Shown: positions 10,878 to 19,132, counted from the first letter of the stretch. The stretch is 64,000 nt of DNA from Thermus parvatiensis (GCF_001535545.1 NZ_CP014141.1:62001-126000); one strand, 5' to 3'. The notes: generated by a model not told the origin, from the letters alone. Translations and numbers: made by a program.

Positions 10878-11642
10878 ATGATCCTGAAGGAACGCCAAGA
10901 CGGGGTTTTGGTCCTCACCCTGAACCGGCCCGAGAAGCTCAACGCCATCACCGGGGAGCTCCTAGACGCCCTTTACGCCGCCCTCAAGGAGGGGGAGGAG
11001 GACCGGGAGGTGCGCGCCCTCCTCCTCACAGGGGCGGGCCGGGCCTTCTCCGCCGGGCAGGACCTCACGGAGTTCGGCGACCGGAAGCCCGACTACGAGG
11101 CCCACCTGCGCCGCTACAACCGGGTGGTGGAGGCCTTGAGCGGCCTGGAGAAGCCCCTCGTGGTGGCGGTGAACGGGGTGGCGGCCGGGGCGGGGATGAG
11201 CCTCGCCCTATGGGGGGATCTCCGCCTCGCCGCCGTGGGGGCGAGCTTCACCACCGCCTTCGTCAGGATCGGCCTGGTGCCGGACTCGGGGCTGAGCTTC
11301 CTCCTCCCCCGGCTCGTGGGCCTGGCCAAGGCCCAGGAGCTCCTCCTCCTCTCCCCGAGGCTCTCCGCCGAGGAGGCCCTGGCCCTGGGGCTCGTGCACC
11401 GGGTGGTGCCCGCGGAAAAGCTCATGGAGGAGGCCCTCTCCTTGGCCAAAGAGCTCGCCCAGGGCCCCACCCGGGCCTACGCCCTCACCAAGAAGCTCCT
11501 CCTGGAGACCTACCGCCTCTCCCTCACCGAGGCTTTGGCCCTCGAGGCCGTCCTCCAGGGCCAGGCCGGCCAGACCCAGGACCACGAGGAGGGGGTCCGG
11601 GCCTTTAGGGAGAAGCGGCCGCCCCGCTTCCAGGGCCGATGA
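10878..11642 (+). CDS. Enoyl-CoA hydratase/isomerase family protein (PaaG-like)
   Basis: Crotonase-fold enzyme acting on acyl-CoA thioesters. Visible: RPEKLNAITGELLDAL, oxyanion-hole segment GAGRAFSAGQDLTEF (the AFSAGQDL form is typical of PaaG-type phenylacetate-pathway isomerases), second oxyanion segment NGVAAGAGMSLAL, and FVRIGLVPDSGLSFLLPRLVG with the acidic residue D where many PaaG-like proteins carry it. 254 residues from the leaderless ATG 10878; an in-frame upstream ATG would overlap the promoter. It overlaps ruvA by four bases. Substrate cannot be set from sequence: fatty-acid or phenylacetate degradation are both possible. Confidence 0.9.
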   Translation: MILKERQDGVLVLTLNRPEKLNAITGELLDALYAALKEGEEDREVRALLLTGAGRAFSAGQDLTEFGDRKPDYEAHLRRYNRVVEALSGLEKPLVVAVNGVAAGAGMSLALWGDLRLAAVGASFTTAFVRIGLVPDSGLSFLLPRLVGLAKAQELLLLSPRLSAEEALALGLVHRVVPAEKLMEEALSLAKELAQGPTRAYALTKKLLLETYRLSLTEALALEAVLQGQAGQTQDHEEGVRAFREKRPPRFQGR

Positions 11643-12214
11643 TCCGCTACCTCCGGGGCCTGGTCCTCAAGAAGGAGGCGGGCGGCTTCGTCCTTCTCGC
11701 CGGGGGGGTGGGGTTCTTCCTCCAGGCCCCCACGCCCTTCCTCCAGGCCCTGGAGGAGGGGAAGGAGGTGGGGGTCCACACCCACCTCCTCCTCAAGGAG
11801 GAGGGGCTGTCCCTCTACGGCTTCCCCGACGAGGAGAACCTCGCCCTCTTTGAACTCCTCCTCTCGGTGAGCGGCGTGGGGCCCAAGGTGGCCCTCGCCC
11901 TCCTCTCGGCCCTGCCCCCTAGGCTCCTCGCCCGGGCCCTCCTGGAGGGGGACGCGAGGCTCCTCACCTCGGCGAGCGGGGTGGGGAGAAGGCTCGCCGA
12001 AAGGATCGCCCTGGAGCTCAAGGGGAAGGTGCCCCCCCACCTCCTCGCCGGGGAGAAGGTGGAGAGCGAGGCCGCGGAGGAGGCGGTGATGGCCCTCGCC
12101 GCCTTGGGGTTCAAGGAGGCCCAGGCGCGGGCGGTGGTCCTGGACCTCCTGGCCCAAAACCCCAAGGCCCGGGCCCAGGACCTCATCAAGGAGGCCCTAA
12201 AGCGCCTCCGCTAG
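11639..12214 (+). CDS. ruvA: Holliday junction DNA helicase subunit RuvA
   Basis: Tetrameric junction-binding protein that works with RuvB in branch migration during recombinational repair. N-terminal OB domain (MIRYLRGLVLKKEAGGFVLL), two helix-hairpin-helix motifs (LLSVSGVGPKVALALLSALP and SGVGRRLAERIALELKGK), flexible linker, and C-terminal UBA-like domain (AVMALAALGFKEAQARAVV) that contacts RuvB. 191 residues, normal. Start ATG overlaps the upstream stop (ATGA), implying translational coupling to the enoyl-CoA hydratase gene. ruvB is not nearby. Confidence 0.96.
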   Translation: MIRYLRGLVLKKEAGGFVLLAGGVGFFLQAPTPFLQALEEGKEVGVHTHLLLKEEGLSLYGFPDEENLALFELLLSVSGVGPKVALALLSALPPRLLARALLEGDARLLTSASGVGRRLAERIALELKGKVPPHLLAGEKVESEAAEEAVMALAALGFKEAQARAVVLDLLAQNPKARAQDLIKEALKRLR

Positions 12215-12946
12215 GAAGACCTCCCTCAGGTCTCCCACCCGGAGGTCGGGGGAGGCCTCCGGGTCCTCCGGCCGCAGGCCCCGGTCCACCCATACGGCCC
12301 GCACCCCCGCCAGGCGGGCCCCCCGGACGTCCTTCTGGGGGTTGTCCCCCACCATGGCCGCCTCCTCCGGGGCCACCCCAAAGGCGCAGAGGGCCATGCG
12401 GAAGAGCCTGGGGTCGGGCTTGCCGATCCCCACCTCCCCGGAGATGAGGACCAGGGAGAAGTGGTGGGCAAGCCCCGCCCCGACGAGCTTTTCCCGCTGG
12501 AGGTCGGGCACCCCGTTGGTGAGGAGGACCAGGGCGAGCCCGCGGCGCCGGGCCTCCGCCAGGAAGGCCTCCGCCTCCGGGTACAGGGGGTAGCGGCGCC
12601 TCTCCCGGAAGAAGGCCTCGGCGAGCTCCCGCGCCCGTTCGGGGGCCCCCCCCGCCTCCTCCAAGGCCTCCCGGAAGACCCGCTCCCGGAAAGGCCCGGC
12701 CCAGGCGGCCAGGGCCTCGAGGCCCGGGGTGCTGTACCGGGCCCAGAGGGCCTCCAGGGCCGAGTGGCCGATGGCCTCGGCCCAAGGGTAGAAGGGGGCC
12801 TCACGGAAGAGGGCCTCGGCCCGCGCCTTGACCCGGGCGAAGAAGCCCTCCACCCCCGCCTTACGCCCCAGGTCCTCCAGGACCGCGCGGCTTACCGGCA
12901 GGTCCTGAAGGAGGGTGTCGTCCAGGTCCAGAAGGAGAAGCTTCAC
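12197..12946 (-). CDS. HAD-superfamily hydrolase
   Basis: Haloacid-dehalogenase-fold phosphatase, probably acting on a small phosphorylated metabolite. All four HAD motifs are visible: DLDDTLLQD (I, nucleophile Asp), LLTNG (II), GKPDPRLF (III, Lys) and MVGDNPQKDVRGARLAG (IV). An alpha-helical C1-type cap lies between motifs I and II. 249 residues; GTG start 12946 overlaps the stop of the VOC gene (GTGA). Last gene of a four-gene minus operon; its 3' end overlaps ruvA by 18 bases (convergent). Substrate not predictable. Confidence 0.9.
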   Translation of the reverse strand: MKLLLLDLDDTLLQDLPVSRAVLEDLGRKAGVEGFFARVKARAEALFREAPFYPWAEAIGHSALEALWARYSTPGLEALAAWAGPFRERVFREALEEAGGAPERARELAEAFFRERRRYPLYPEAEAFLAEARRRGLALVLLTNGVPDLQREKLVGAGLAHHFSLVLISGEVGIGKPDPRLFRMALCAFGVAPEEAAMVGDNPQKDVRGARLAGVRAVWVDRGLRPEDPEASPDLRVGDLREVFLAEAL

Positions 12947-13311
12947 GCCTCCTCCCGCACCAGGACGGGGTTCCCCCCGGGGTCAAAGAGGAGGAGGTGG
13001 TCCCCCGCCTCCCGGAAGCCGAGGCCGTACTTGGCGAGGCGGAGCTTCTCGTGGGCCAGGTTGTCCACGAGGAAGACAAGCCTTCCCTCCTCCACCCTAA
13101 GCCGGGCGAAGCCCTGCCCCTCGGGCCTCGGGCGCTGGGGGCCCCGCGCCACGCCCCCTTCCCCCGGGCGCAGGAGGAGCAGGGGGCCCTCGAGGGGGGA
13201 AAGAAGGGCCTCCCGCTCGGGGAGGAGCTCCTCCAGGGCGAGCCCCAGGGCCTGGTAGAAGCTCACCCCCTGCCCCAGGTCCGGCACGTAGACCAAGAGG
13301 GTCTCGCTCAT
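12943..13311 (-). CDS. Glyoxalase/bleomycin-resistance (VOC) family protein
   Basis: 122-residue protein with the two beta-alpha-beta-beta-beta halves of a vicinal-oxygen-chelate domain: [20 protein letters not shown] at the N-terminus and [15 protein letters not shown] at the C-terminus. VOC proteins use a metal to open, isomerise or cleave small molecules, or simply bind ligands. Its start overlaps the LOG gene by 4 bases and its stop overlaps the HAD gene. The ligand is unknown. Confidence 0.85.
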   Translation of the reverse strand: MSETLLVYVPDLGQGVSFYQALGLALEELLPEREALLSPLEGPLLLLRPGEGGVARGPQRPRPEGQGFARLRVEEGRLVFLVDNLAHEKLRLAKYGLGFREAGDHLLLFDPGGNPVLVREEA

Positions 13312-13823
13312 AGGCTCCTCAGAAACCGCCTCAGGTCCTCCTCGTCCGCCACCACGCGAAGAAGGCCCACGTCCTCCGGGGCGATCTCCCCGTGGGCCTT
13401 GAGGAGGCCGAGCCAGTAGGGGTCCACGGCCAGGGGGCGTCCCACACCCCGCCTCAGGTAGAGGAGGTTCCAGGCGAGGACGAGCTCCGCCAGGGTCCCC
13501 ACCCCCCCGGGCAAGGCCAGGTACCCCGCCCCGAGGTCCAGGAGGCGGCCGATGCGCTGGGGAAGGGTGGCGGCGGGGAGCTCCAGGTCCACGAAGGGGT
13601 TGGGGCCCCTCCGCTCGGGAAAGAGGGCCGGGGCCGTGACCCCCACCACGAGGCCGCCCTTGGCCTTCACCCCCCTGGCCAGGGCCTCCATCCCCCCCTG
13701 GTACCCCCCGCAGGCGAGGCCAAACCCCTCCTCGGCCAGGACCTCCCCGTAGCGCACCCACCGGGCGTAAAGGGGGTCTTCCGGGGAGAGGCTGGAGGAG
13801 ACGAAAACGGCGAGCAGGCGCAT
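13308..13823 (-). CDS. LOG-family nucleotide-binding (Rossmann-fold) protein
   Basis: 171-residue LOG/TIGR00730-like protein. Visible: [14 protein letters not shown] (variant of GGGxxGLMG) and [15 protein letters not shown] (PGGxGTxxE), the phosphoribohydrolase signature of LONELY GUY-type proteins that cleave nucleoside 5'-monophosphates to base and ribose-5-phosphate. The family is often mislabelled lysine decarboxylase. Stop overlaps the VOC start; it begins right after the Usp stop. Enzymatic activity is inferred only. Confidence 0.85.
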   Translation of the reverse strand: MRLLAVFVSSSLSPEDPLYARWVRYGEVLAEEGFGLACGGYQGGMEALARGVKAKGGLVVGVTAPALFPERRGPNPFVDLELPAATLPQRIGRLLDLGAGYLALPGGVGTLAELVLAWNLLYLRRGVGRPLAVDPYWLGLLKAHGEIAPEDVGLLRVVADEEDLRRFLRSL

Positions 13824-14258
13824 CTAGCGGCAGCGGACCACCAGCACCGGGACGGAGGTCCGGTGGAGGACCCCCTCGGTCACCGAGCCCAAAAGGAGCC
13901 TGTCCAGGCCCGTCCGCCCGTGGGTCCCCATGACGAGGAGGTCGTACTCCTTGGCCGCCTCCACGATGGTGGGGATGGGCACCCCCTCCTTCACCTCCCC
14001 CGTGGCCTCCACCCCCTTGGCGCGGGCGAGGTCCAAGGCCTTCTTGATCGCCTCCTCCCCCGCCTTCCTGAGGTCCTCCAAGAGCTCCATCCCGTAGGGC
14101 ACGCTCTCCGGGGCGATCCAGATGGCCTGGGCCGGGTTTTCCAGGACGTAGAGGAAGTGGACCTTGGCCCCCAGGGTCTTGGCCAGGTCCAGGCCGTGCT
14201 CCAGGGCCTGGAGGCTGCACGGGCTCCCGTCGGTGGGCATTAGGATCTTCTGGTACAT
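13824..14258 (-). CDS. Universal stress protein, single UspA domain
   Basis: 144-residue cytoplasmic UspA-fold protein: N-terminal MYQKILMPTDGSPCSLQALE and C-terminal ATP-binding signature MGTHGRTGLDRLLLGSVTE followed by VPVLVV. The G-2x-G-9x-G-S/T type motif suggests it binds ATP. Start is ATG 14258; a -10-like TATGAT lies six bases upstream (14270-14265), so it may be leaderless. First gene of the Usp-LOG-VOC-HAD operon, diverging from rlmB. Confidence 0.92.
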   Translation of the reverse strand: MYQKILMPTDGSPCSLQALEHGLDLAKTLGAKVHFLYVLENPAQAIWIAPESVPYGMELLEDLRKAGEEAIKKALDLARAKGVEATGEVKEGVPIPTIVEAAKEYDLLVMGTHGRTGLDRLLLGSVTEGVLHRTSVPVLVVRCR

Positions 14259-14298
14259 GGCTCCATCATACGGGCAGGGCGCGGGCGGCACCAGTAGG

Positions 14299-14304
14299 TA
14301 GACT
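14299..14304 (+). promoter_or_regulatory. -10 box of leaderless rlmB
   Basis: TAGACT ends six bases before ATG 14311. The GGGAGG touching the ATG is too close to serve as a normal ribosome binding site, which supports leaderless initiation. Confidence 0.5.
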
Positions 14305-14310
14305 GGGAGG

Positions 14311-15027
14311 ATGTGGATCTACGGGCGAAACCCGGTCCTCGAGGCCCTGCGGGCAGGCCGGGCCCGGCGCGTCCTCGTGGCGAGAGGGGTGGAGGGCTGG
14401 CTCCTGAAGGAGCTGGAAAGGCTCGGGGCCCCGTACACCCTGGTCCCCCGCATTGAGCTGGACACCCTCCTCCGCACCACCCACCACCAGGGGATCGCCG
14501 CCGAGGTGGAGGACCCCCCCTACGCCAGCCTGGAGGACGCCCTCCGCCTCGCCGCCTCCCGGAAGGAACCTCCCCTCCTCGTGGCCTTGGACGGCGTCAC
14601 CGACCCCAGGAACTACGGGGCCATGATCCGCAGCGCCCTCGCCCTCGGGGCCCACGGGGTTCTTTCCGAGGAAAGGCGTGCCGCCCCCCTCTCCCCCCTC
14701 GCCCTGAAGGCGAGCGCGGGGGCCGCCCTGAAGCTCCCCGTGGTCAAGGTGAAAAACCTCCCCCGGACGCTGAAGGCCCTCAAGGAGGAGGGGCTTTGGG
14801 TCTACGGCCTGGACGTCCGCGGGGAGAAGGCCCCCTGGGAGCTGGACTACGCCCGGCCCCTGGTTCTGGTGGTGGGCTCCGAGGGGGAGGGGATGCGCCG
14901 GCTCGTGCGGGAGACCTGCGACGAGCTCTTCCGCATCCCCATCCGGGAGGAGGCGGAGTCCCTGAACGCCTCCGTGGCCCTGGGGATCGCCCTCTACCAG
15001 GCGAGGCTCGCCCGGGGTGTAGGATAG
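14311..15027 (+). CDS. rlmB: SpoU-family 2'-O-ribose RNA methyltransferase (RlmB-like)
   Basis: SPOUT-fold SAM-dependent methyltransferase; RlmB modifies G2251 of 23S rRNA. N-terminal substrate-binding domain (MWIYGRNPVLEALRAGRARR ... HHQGIAAEV) then the trefoil-knot catalytic domain with motif 1 DPRNYGAMIRSA, motif 2 LVVGSEGEGMRRLVRE and motif 3 SLNASVALGIALYQ. 238 residues, normal. Another 2'-O methyltransferase of the TrmH/RlmB group would look similar, so the exact target nucleotide is inferred. Confidence 0.88.
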   Translation: MWIYGRNPVLEALRAGRARRVLVARGVEGWLLKELERLGAPYTLVPRIELDTLLRTTHHQGIAAEVEDPPYASLEDALRLAASRKEPPLLVALDGVTDPRNYGAMIRSALALGAHGVLSEERRAAPLSPLALKASAGAALKLPVVKVKNLPRTLKALKEEGLWVYGLDVRGEKAPWELDYARPLVLVVGSEGEGMRRLVRETCDELFRIPIREEAESLNASVALGIALYQARLARGVG

Positions 15028-15031
15028 GGGC

Positions 15032-16102
15032 GTGGACTGGGTCAGGCTCCTCTCCCGCCTCGTCCAGGCGGAAAGCCTCCCCGGAGAGGAAGGGGAGGCG
15101 GCGGGGCTCCTCCTCGAGGCCCTGAAGGGGATGGGCCTCGAGGCCACCCTGGACGAGGCGGGCAACGTGGAAGCCCTCCTCGGCGAGAAGGAGCCCGAGG
15201 TGGTCCTCACCGGGCACATGGACGTGGTGCCCGTGGGCGACCCCGCCCGCTGGCCCTACCCCCAGGGGGCCGTGGCCGAGGGGGCCCTTTGGGGCCGGGG
15301 GGCCGTGGACATGAAGGGAAGCCTGGTGGCCATGCTCCTCGCCCTGGAGACCCTGGCGCGGGGGGCCTTAAAAGGGCGGGTCCGCTTCCTCGCCGTGGTC
15401 CAGGAGGAGGTGGGGGGCCTCGGGAGCCGCTTCGCCGCGGAAAGGCTTTCCCCCCTGGCCTTCGTCCTGGGGGAGCCCTCCTTGGGACGGCTCATGCGGG
15501 GGCACCGCGGGCGGGCAGAGGTGTGGGCCGATTTTGAGGGCAGGGAGATCCACGCCGCCCTCGCTGGGCCGGAAAACCCCCTTTTTGACCTGGGGGCTTA
15601 CCTCCTCGCCCTCCAGGAGCTTCCCCTGCCTAAAGGGATCAAGCTCACCCCCACCCGGGTGGACACCTACCCCGGGGCCCGGAACCAGACCCCCGGGGTG
15701 GTGCGGCTCTACCTGGACGTGCGCTACGAGCCCGAGGCCGACCTGGACGGACTCCTCGCCGCCTTGCGCACCCTGGGCCCGGCCTCGGTCTACCTGCCCG
15801 AGGAGGAGCGGGCCTCCGGGGAGGTGCGGATGACCCTCCCCGCCCTCTGGCCCCCCTACCGCCTCCCGGAGGACCACCCCCTGCTCCGCCGGGCCCTCCA
15901 GGCCCTGGGGCAGGAGGAGGCGGGGCTTTGGCCCTTCACCACCGACGCCCCCTACCTCGGGGCCAAGGCCCCCGTCCTGGGCCTGGGCCCGGGGGACCCC
16001 GCCTTGGCCCACACCCCCATGGAGCACGTCCCCTTGCGGGCCGTGGAGGAGGCGGCCCAGGCCTACGTGCGGCTGGTGGAGGCGCTATGGAACGCCGCTT
16101 GA
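15032..16102 (+). CDS. M20-family metallopeptidase/deacylase (ArgE/DapE/LysK-like)
   Basis: Zinc-dependent amidohydrolase, 356 residues. Metal and catalytic motifs: LTGHMDVVPVG (His ligand and Asp), GRGAVDMKGSL (bridging Asp), QEEVGGLGS (catalytic Glu and ligand Glu), VLGEPS (ligand Glu region) and HTPMEHV near the C-terminus (His ligand). The central lid domain (about 160-270) is present. The short lid and overall size resemble LysK, which releases lysine or ornithine from the LysW carrier protein in Thermus, but I cannot separate that from ArgE/DapE-like peptidases here. GTG start 15032, 5 bases after rlmB. Overlaps the next small gene by 16 bases. Confidence 0.8.
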   Translation: MDWVRLLSRLVQAESLPGEEGEAAGLLLEALKGMGLEATLDEAGNVEALLGEKEPEVVLTGHMDVVPVGDPARWPYPQGAVAEGALWGRGAVDMKGSLVAMLLALETLARGALKGRVRFLAVVQEEVGGLGSRFAAERLSPLAFVLGEPSLGRLMRGHRGRAEVWADFEGREIHAALAGPENPLFDLGAYLLALQELPLPKGIKLTPTRVDTYPGARNQTPGVVRLYLDVRYEPEADLDGLLAALRTLGPASVYLPEEERASGEVRMTLPALWPPYRLPEDHPLLRRALQALGQEEAGLWPFTTDAPYLGAKAPVLGLGPGDPALAHTPMEHVPLRAVEEAAQAYVRLVEALWNAA

Positions 16103-16323
16103 TCGCAGGGAAACCCTACCGCAGGCTTCTCGTGGCCCCGAGGCCCGTGGCCGAGGGGATGAAGGCCCGCCTCGAGGCCCGGGGCCTCCCCGTCTACCTG
16201 GAGACCCCCTTCTCCGGCCTGCCCGAGGCGGCCACGGGCACCTATATGGGGGACGTGGCCCTCTACGTGCCCGAGGAGGTCCTGGGCGAGGCCGAGGCCC
16301 TTTTGCGGGAGGACGTGCCGTGA
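16087..16323 (+). CDS. Small DUF2007-like protein
   Basis: 78 residues: a ferredoxin-like segment RLLVAPRPVAEGMKARLEAR ... GDVALYVPEEVLGEAEALLRE resembling the DUF2007 'putative signal-transducing protein' fold, with an N-terminal basic stretch. ATG lies inside the end of the M20 gene and the stop overlaps the ROK kinase start (GTGA), so it is embedded in an operon. Function unknown; family assignment tentative. Confidence 0.6.
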   Translation: MERRLIAGKPYRRLLVAPRPVAEGMKARLEARGLPVYLETPFSGLPEAATGTYMGDVALYVPEEVLGEAEALLREDVP

Positions 16324-17228
16324 AGGTGGTGGGCTTGGACCTGGGCGGCACCAAGATCGCCGCCGGCGTCTTTGACGGAAAGAGGCTCCTCTCCAAGGTG
16401 GTCGTCCCCACGCCCAAGGAGGGCGGGGAGCGGGTGGCCGAGGCCCTGGCCGAGGCCGCGGAGCGGGCGGAGAGGGAGGCGGGGGTCCGGGGGGAGGCCA
16501 TCGGCCTGGGGACGCCCGGCCCCCTGGACTTCCGCCGCGGGGTGATCCGCTTCGCCCCCAACATCCCGGGGGTCCAGGACTTCCCCATCCGCCGGATCCT
16601 GGAGGAGGCCACGGGGAGGCCCGTCTTCCTGGAAAACGACGCCAACGCCGCCGCTTTGGCCGAGCACCACCTGGGGGCGGCCCAGGGAGAGGAGAGCTCC
16701 CTCTACCTCACCGTCTCCACGGGGATCGGGGGCGGGGTGGTCCTGGGGGGAAGGGTGCTCCGGGGGGAGCGGGGGCAGGGCGGGGAGCTCGGCCACCTGA
16801 CCCTCCTCCCCGGGGGGCCCGCCTGCGGCTGCGGACTGGAGGGCTGCCTCGAGGCCCTGGCCGCGGGCCGCGCCCTGGAGCGGGACGCCACCTACGCCTT
16901 CCAGCGCCCCGTGGACACGCGGGAGCTTTTCCGCCTCTTCCGCGAGAAGGACCCCAAGGCGGAGCGCCTCGTCCTCCAGGCCGCCCGGTACGTGGGCATC
17001 GGCCTCGCCAGCCTGGTGAAGGCCTTTGACCCCGGGGTGGTGGTCCTGGGGGGCGGGGTGGCCCTGAACGCCCCCGAGGGGTACTGGGAGGCCCTCCTTG
17101 CGGCCTACCGCCACTACCTCCAGGGCTGGGAGGCCCCCCCCTTGCGGAGGGCCCGCCTGGGGGCCGAGGCCGGGCTTCTGGGCGCGGCCCTCACCGCCTA
17201 CCTGGAGGTGAAGGATGGAAGCGGGTAA
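16320..17228 (+). CDS. ROK-family glucokinase
   Basis: ATP-dependent sugar kinase, 302 residues, most likely phosphorylating glucose. Visible: phosphate-binding LDLGGTKIAAGVFDG, catalytic region FLENDANAAALAEHHLGAA with the base Asp, STGIGGGVVLGG, and the ROK zinc motif CGCGLEGCLE preceded by GELGH. No N-terminal helix-turn-helix, so it is an enzyme rather than a NagC-type repressor. GTG start overlaps the small upstream gene; the 3' end overlaps the DUF2905 gene by 14 bases. Confidence 0.92.
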   Translation: MKVVGLDLGGTKIAAGVFDGKRLLSKVVVPTPKEGGERVAEALAEAAERAEREAGVRGEAIGLGTPGPLDFRRGVIRFAPNIPGVQDFPIRRILEEATGRPVFLENDANAAALAEHHLGAAQGEESSLYLTVSTGIGGGVVLGGRVLRGERGQGGELGHLTLLPGGPACGCGLEGCLEALAAGRALERDATYAFQRPVDTRELFRLFREKDPKAERLVLQAARYVGIGLASLVKAFDPGVVVLGGGVALNAPEGYWEALLAAYRHYLQGWEAPPLRRARLGAEAGLLGAALTAYLEVKDGSG

Positions 17229-17427
17229 GGTCCTGGTCTACGCCGGAGCCTTCCTTCTCCTCCTCGGGCTCCTCCTCCTCTATTTCCCCAAGCTCTTCGC
17301 CTGGTTCGGCCACCTGCCCGGGGACATCCGCATTGAGCGGGAGGGCCTAAGGGTGTACATCCCCATCACCTCCGCCCTCCTCCTCTCCCTCCTCCTCACC
17401 CTCCTCCTCAACCTCTTCCGCCGCTAG
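17215..17427 (+). CDS. DUF2905 small membrane protein
   Basis: 70 residues with two transmembrane helices (about 6-26 and 48-67) separated by the conserved loop FGHLPGDIRIEREGLRVYIP, the family hallmark. It starts inside the ROK gene. Function unknown in all members. Its last 81 bases are antisense to the predicted 3' end of the SARP-like gene. Confidence 0.85.
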   Translation: MEAGKVLVYAGAFLLLLGLLLLYFPKLFAWFGHLPGDIRIEREGLRVYIPITSALLLSLLLTLLLNLFRR

Positions 17428-18239
17428 CCGGTGGAAGGCGAGGGTAAAGGCCGCGACCACAGGGCCGCGAAGCCCGAGGGTAAGGGGGCCTTCCTTCACC
17501 AAAAGGGCGTAGCGGAACACGGGGGCCAGGTCCAAGACCCCCACCTCCTCTTGTTCCAGGGTAAGGACGGGCCAGGGGGGGTCTCCCAAACCCATGGCCC
17601 GCCCCTCCAGGCCGAGGACCCCCGCCTCCTCCAGGAAGAGCTCCAGCCGGGCCTCCGCACTGGGCTCCAGGAGGGCCGCCCGGTACTCCCCTGCCTCCTC
17701 CTCCAGGCCGAAGGCTTCCCCGGGAAGGAGGAGCGCCTCCTCCCCGAGCGCCCCAGGAGGCGCCAGGGAAGGCCGGGCCGGGGGAGGCGCCCCACCCAGG
17801 GCCTCCACCACCCGGGCCTCCAGGGCCGCCCGCTGCCCCGGGGGAAGCGCGGCCCTAAGGAGGCGCCGCTCCGCCTCCCGGACGAAGCGCCAGCCGTCCC
17901 CGTAGACCAGCCACCCCTTGCGCTCCAGCTCCTCCAGGTGGGGCTTCAGGCCCAAGGCCTCCAGGACCGCCTCGGTGAAGGCCCCTCCGTGGACGGAGGC
18001 CCGCTCCAGGGCCAGCCGGCCCTCCTGGGAAAGCCACCGCGTCCGGAGCCGGATCTGGGCCAGGACCCGGTGGGGAAGGCGGGGCGCCCCAGGGCCCGGG
18101 CCAGGCGGTGGAGCTCCACCCGCAAGTTCTGCCGGGCCTGGGCGTGGCCGTAGAGGAGATCGGCGAGGAGGCCCCTCGGGGTGGGGCCCTCGAGGGCCAG
18201 GTAGTAGAGGAGCCCCAAAGCCCGGAGGGGCACCCGCAC
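17347..18239 (-). CDS. SARP/BTAD-like transcriptional regulator (frameshift; N-terminus probably longer)
   Basis: Resembles the OmpR-type DNA-binding plus bacterial transcriptional activator domain of SARP regulators. Winged-helix part: LYVLPLYGPARLL ... ALGLLYYLALEG ... RQNLRVELHRLARAL, where RQNLRVELHRLRRAL-like sequence is a family hallmark. One base missing in the C-run 18087-18090 breaks the frame; restoring it gives ALGAPRLPHRVLAQIRLRTRW and continues to LVYGDGWRFVREAERRLL. The first usable start, GTG 18239, would truncate the winged helix; coding similarity extends to about 18300 but no ATG/GTG/TTG is visible there. The acidic C-terminus (EEVEEEGEEEGEEEGG) is read antisense through the DUF2905 gene and may be spurious. 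Divergent from the CGPC redox gene; direct repeats lie between. Confidence 0.65.
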
Positions 18240-18298
18240 CGGCCGCCCCCGGTGGAGAAGGCGGGCGGGGCCGTAGAGGGGGAGGACGTAAAGGGGAG

Positions 18299-18340
18299 CG
18301 TTACCCCCGCGTGAACCGCCGTTACCGTTTGTCTTGAACC
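18299..18340. promoter_or_regulatory. Interleaved direct repeats between the SARP-like gene and the CGPC gene
   Basis: CGTTACC occurs at 18299 and 18320 (21 bases apart); C(G/T)TGAACC occurs at 18310 and 18333 (23 bases apart). Spacing near two helical turns with half-sites near one turn is the layout SARP activators bind. The last repeat contains a TTGAAC -35-like hexamer, 15 bases before TATACC (18355-18360), a short and so probably weak promoter for the + gene. Confidence 0.5.
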
Positions 18341-18369
18341 CTGGCGGGCCGCCTTATACCCTTAGGGGT

Positions 18370-18624
18370 ATGGTGCGGGTCTACGGCATCCCCGGTTGCG
18401 GCCCCTGCGAGATCGTGAAGATGTTCCTGGCGCAAAAGGGCGTCCCCTTTGCCTTCATGAACGCCCGGGAAGACGAGGAGGCCCTGAAGAAGATCACCGC
18501 CCTGGCGGGAAGCCCCACCGCCGGCGTGGTCCTAGAGTGGGACGGCAAGACTGAGGTGATCCGGGGGGTATCCCCCGCCACCCTCAACGCCTGGTACGCC
18601 CGCTACCGGGAGAAGGCCTCCTGA
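18370..18624 (+). CDS. Glutaredoxin-like protein with CGPC motif
   Basis: 84-residue thioredoxin-fold protein: MVRVYGIPGCGPCEIVKMFL carries a CxxC active site (CGPC, between the CPYC of glutaredoxins and CGPC of thioredoxins), followed by GVPFAFMNAREDEE and a cis-Pro region near AGSPTAGVV. Probably reduces a specific partner in the cytoplasm; partner unknown. ATG 18370 follows a TATACC box closely and lacks a good ribosome binding site. The 3' end overlaps the DinB gene by 22 bases (convergent). Confidence 0.85.
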   Translation: MVRVYGIPGCGPCEIVKMFLAQKGVPFAFMNAREDEEALKKITALAGSPTAGVVLEWDGKTEVIRGVSPATLNAWYARYREKAS

Positions 18625-19112
18625 AGGGCCTTAAGGTGGTGGGCCTCGTGATAGGCCGCGGCCCTCACCCAGCCCAGGGCGTTGAGCTCGCCGAAAAAGG
18701 GGTGGGGAAAGGTGGCGGGGTGGTGAGGGTCGGCCTGGGCCGCCTCCTCCAGGAGGGCGGCCCGCGCCCGGGCCAGGAGGGCCAGCACCTCCTCCAGGCC
18801 CATCCCCCCCTGGGGGCGCACCCCCTCGGGGGCCTGGGGCTTCCCGTCCTTGTACTCCCCGGGCACCGCCTGCACCGGGGGCAGGGCCTCCCCCGCCCTC
18901 ATGCGGCGGAGCCGCCTCAACACCCGGGCGGTGGAGGCCTCCACCAGGGCGATGTGCTCGGCCACCATCAGGGGGGTCCAGGCCCCTTCCCGCAAGGGGG
19001 TGGTGAGCCAGGTGGGGTCCGCCCCCTGGAGTAGGGCCAAGAGGGCCTTACGGCTTTCCCCCAAGCGGGCCAGGGCCTCCTCCCAGGACCCATAGGCTTC
19101 CAACTGGACCAT
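18603..19112 (-). CDS. DinB-family metal-binding protein
   Basis: 169-residue four-helix DinB/YfiT-like protein. Three His positions typical of the metal site are visible: VAEHIALVEAS (His about 53), and AAYHEAHHLKALQ near the C-terminus. The family includes thiol transferases and DNA-damage-induced proteins of unknown activity. It converges on the redox gene at 18370-18624, which may mean a shared role in thiol chemistry, though that is only inference. No unusual features. Confidence 0.85.
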   Translation of the reverse strand: MVQLEAYGSWEEALARLGESRKALLALLQGADPTWLTTPLREGAWTPLMVAEHIALVEASTARVLRRLRRMRAGEALPPVQAVPGEYKDGKPQAPEGVRPQGGMGLEEVLALLARARAALLEEAAQADPHHPATFPHPFFGELNALGWVRAAAYHEAHHLKALQEAFSR

Positions 19113-19132
19113 GCCCCAGTATACCCACCGGG

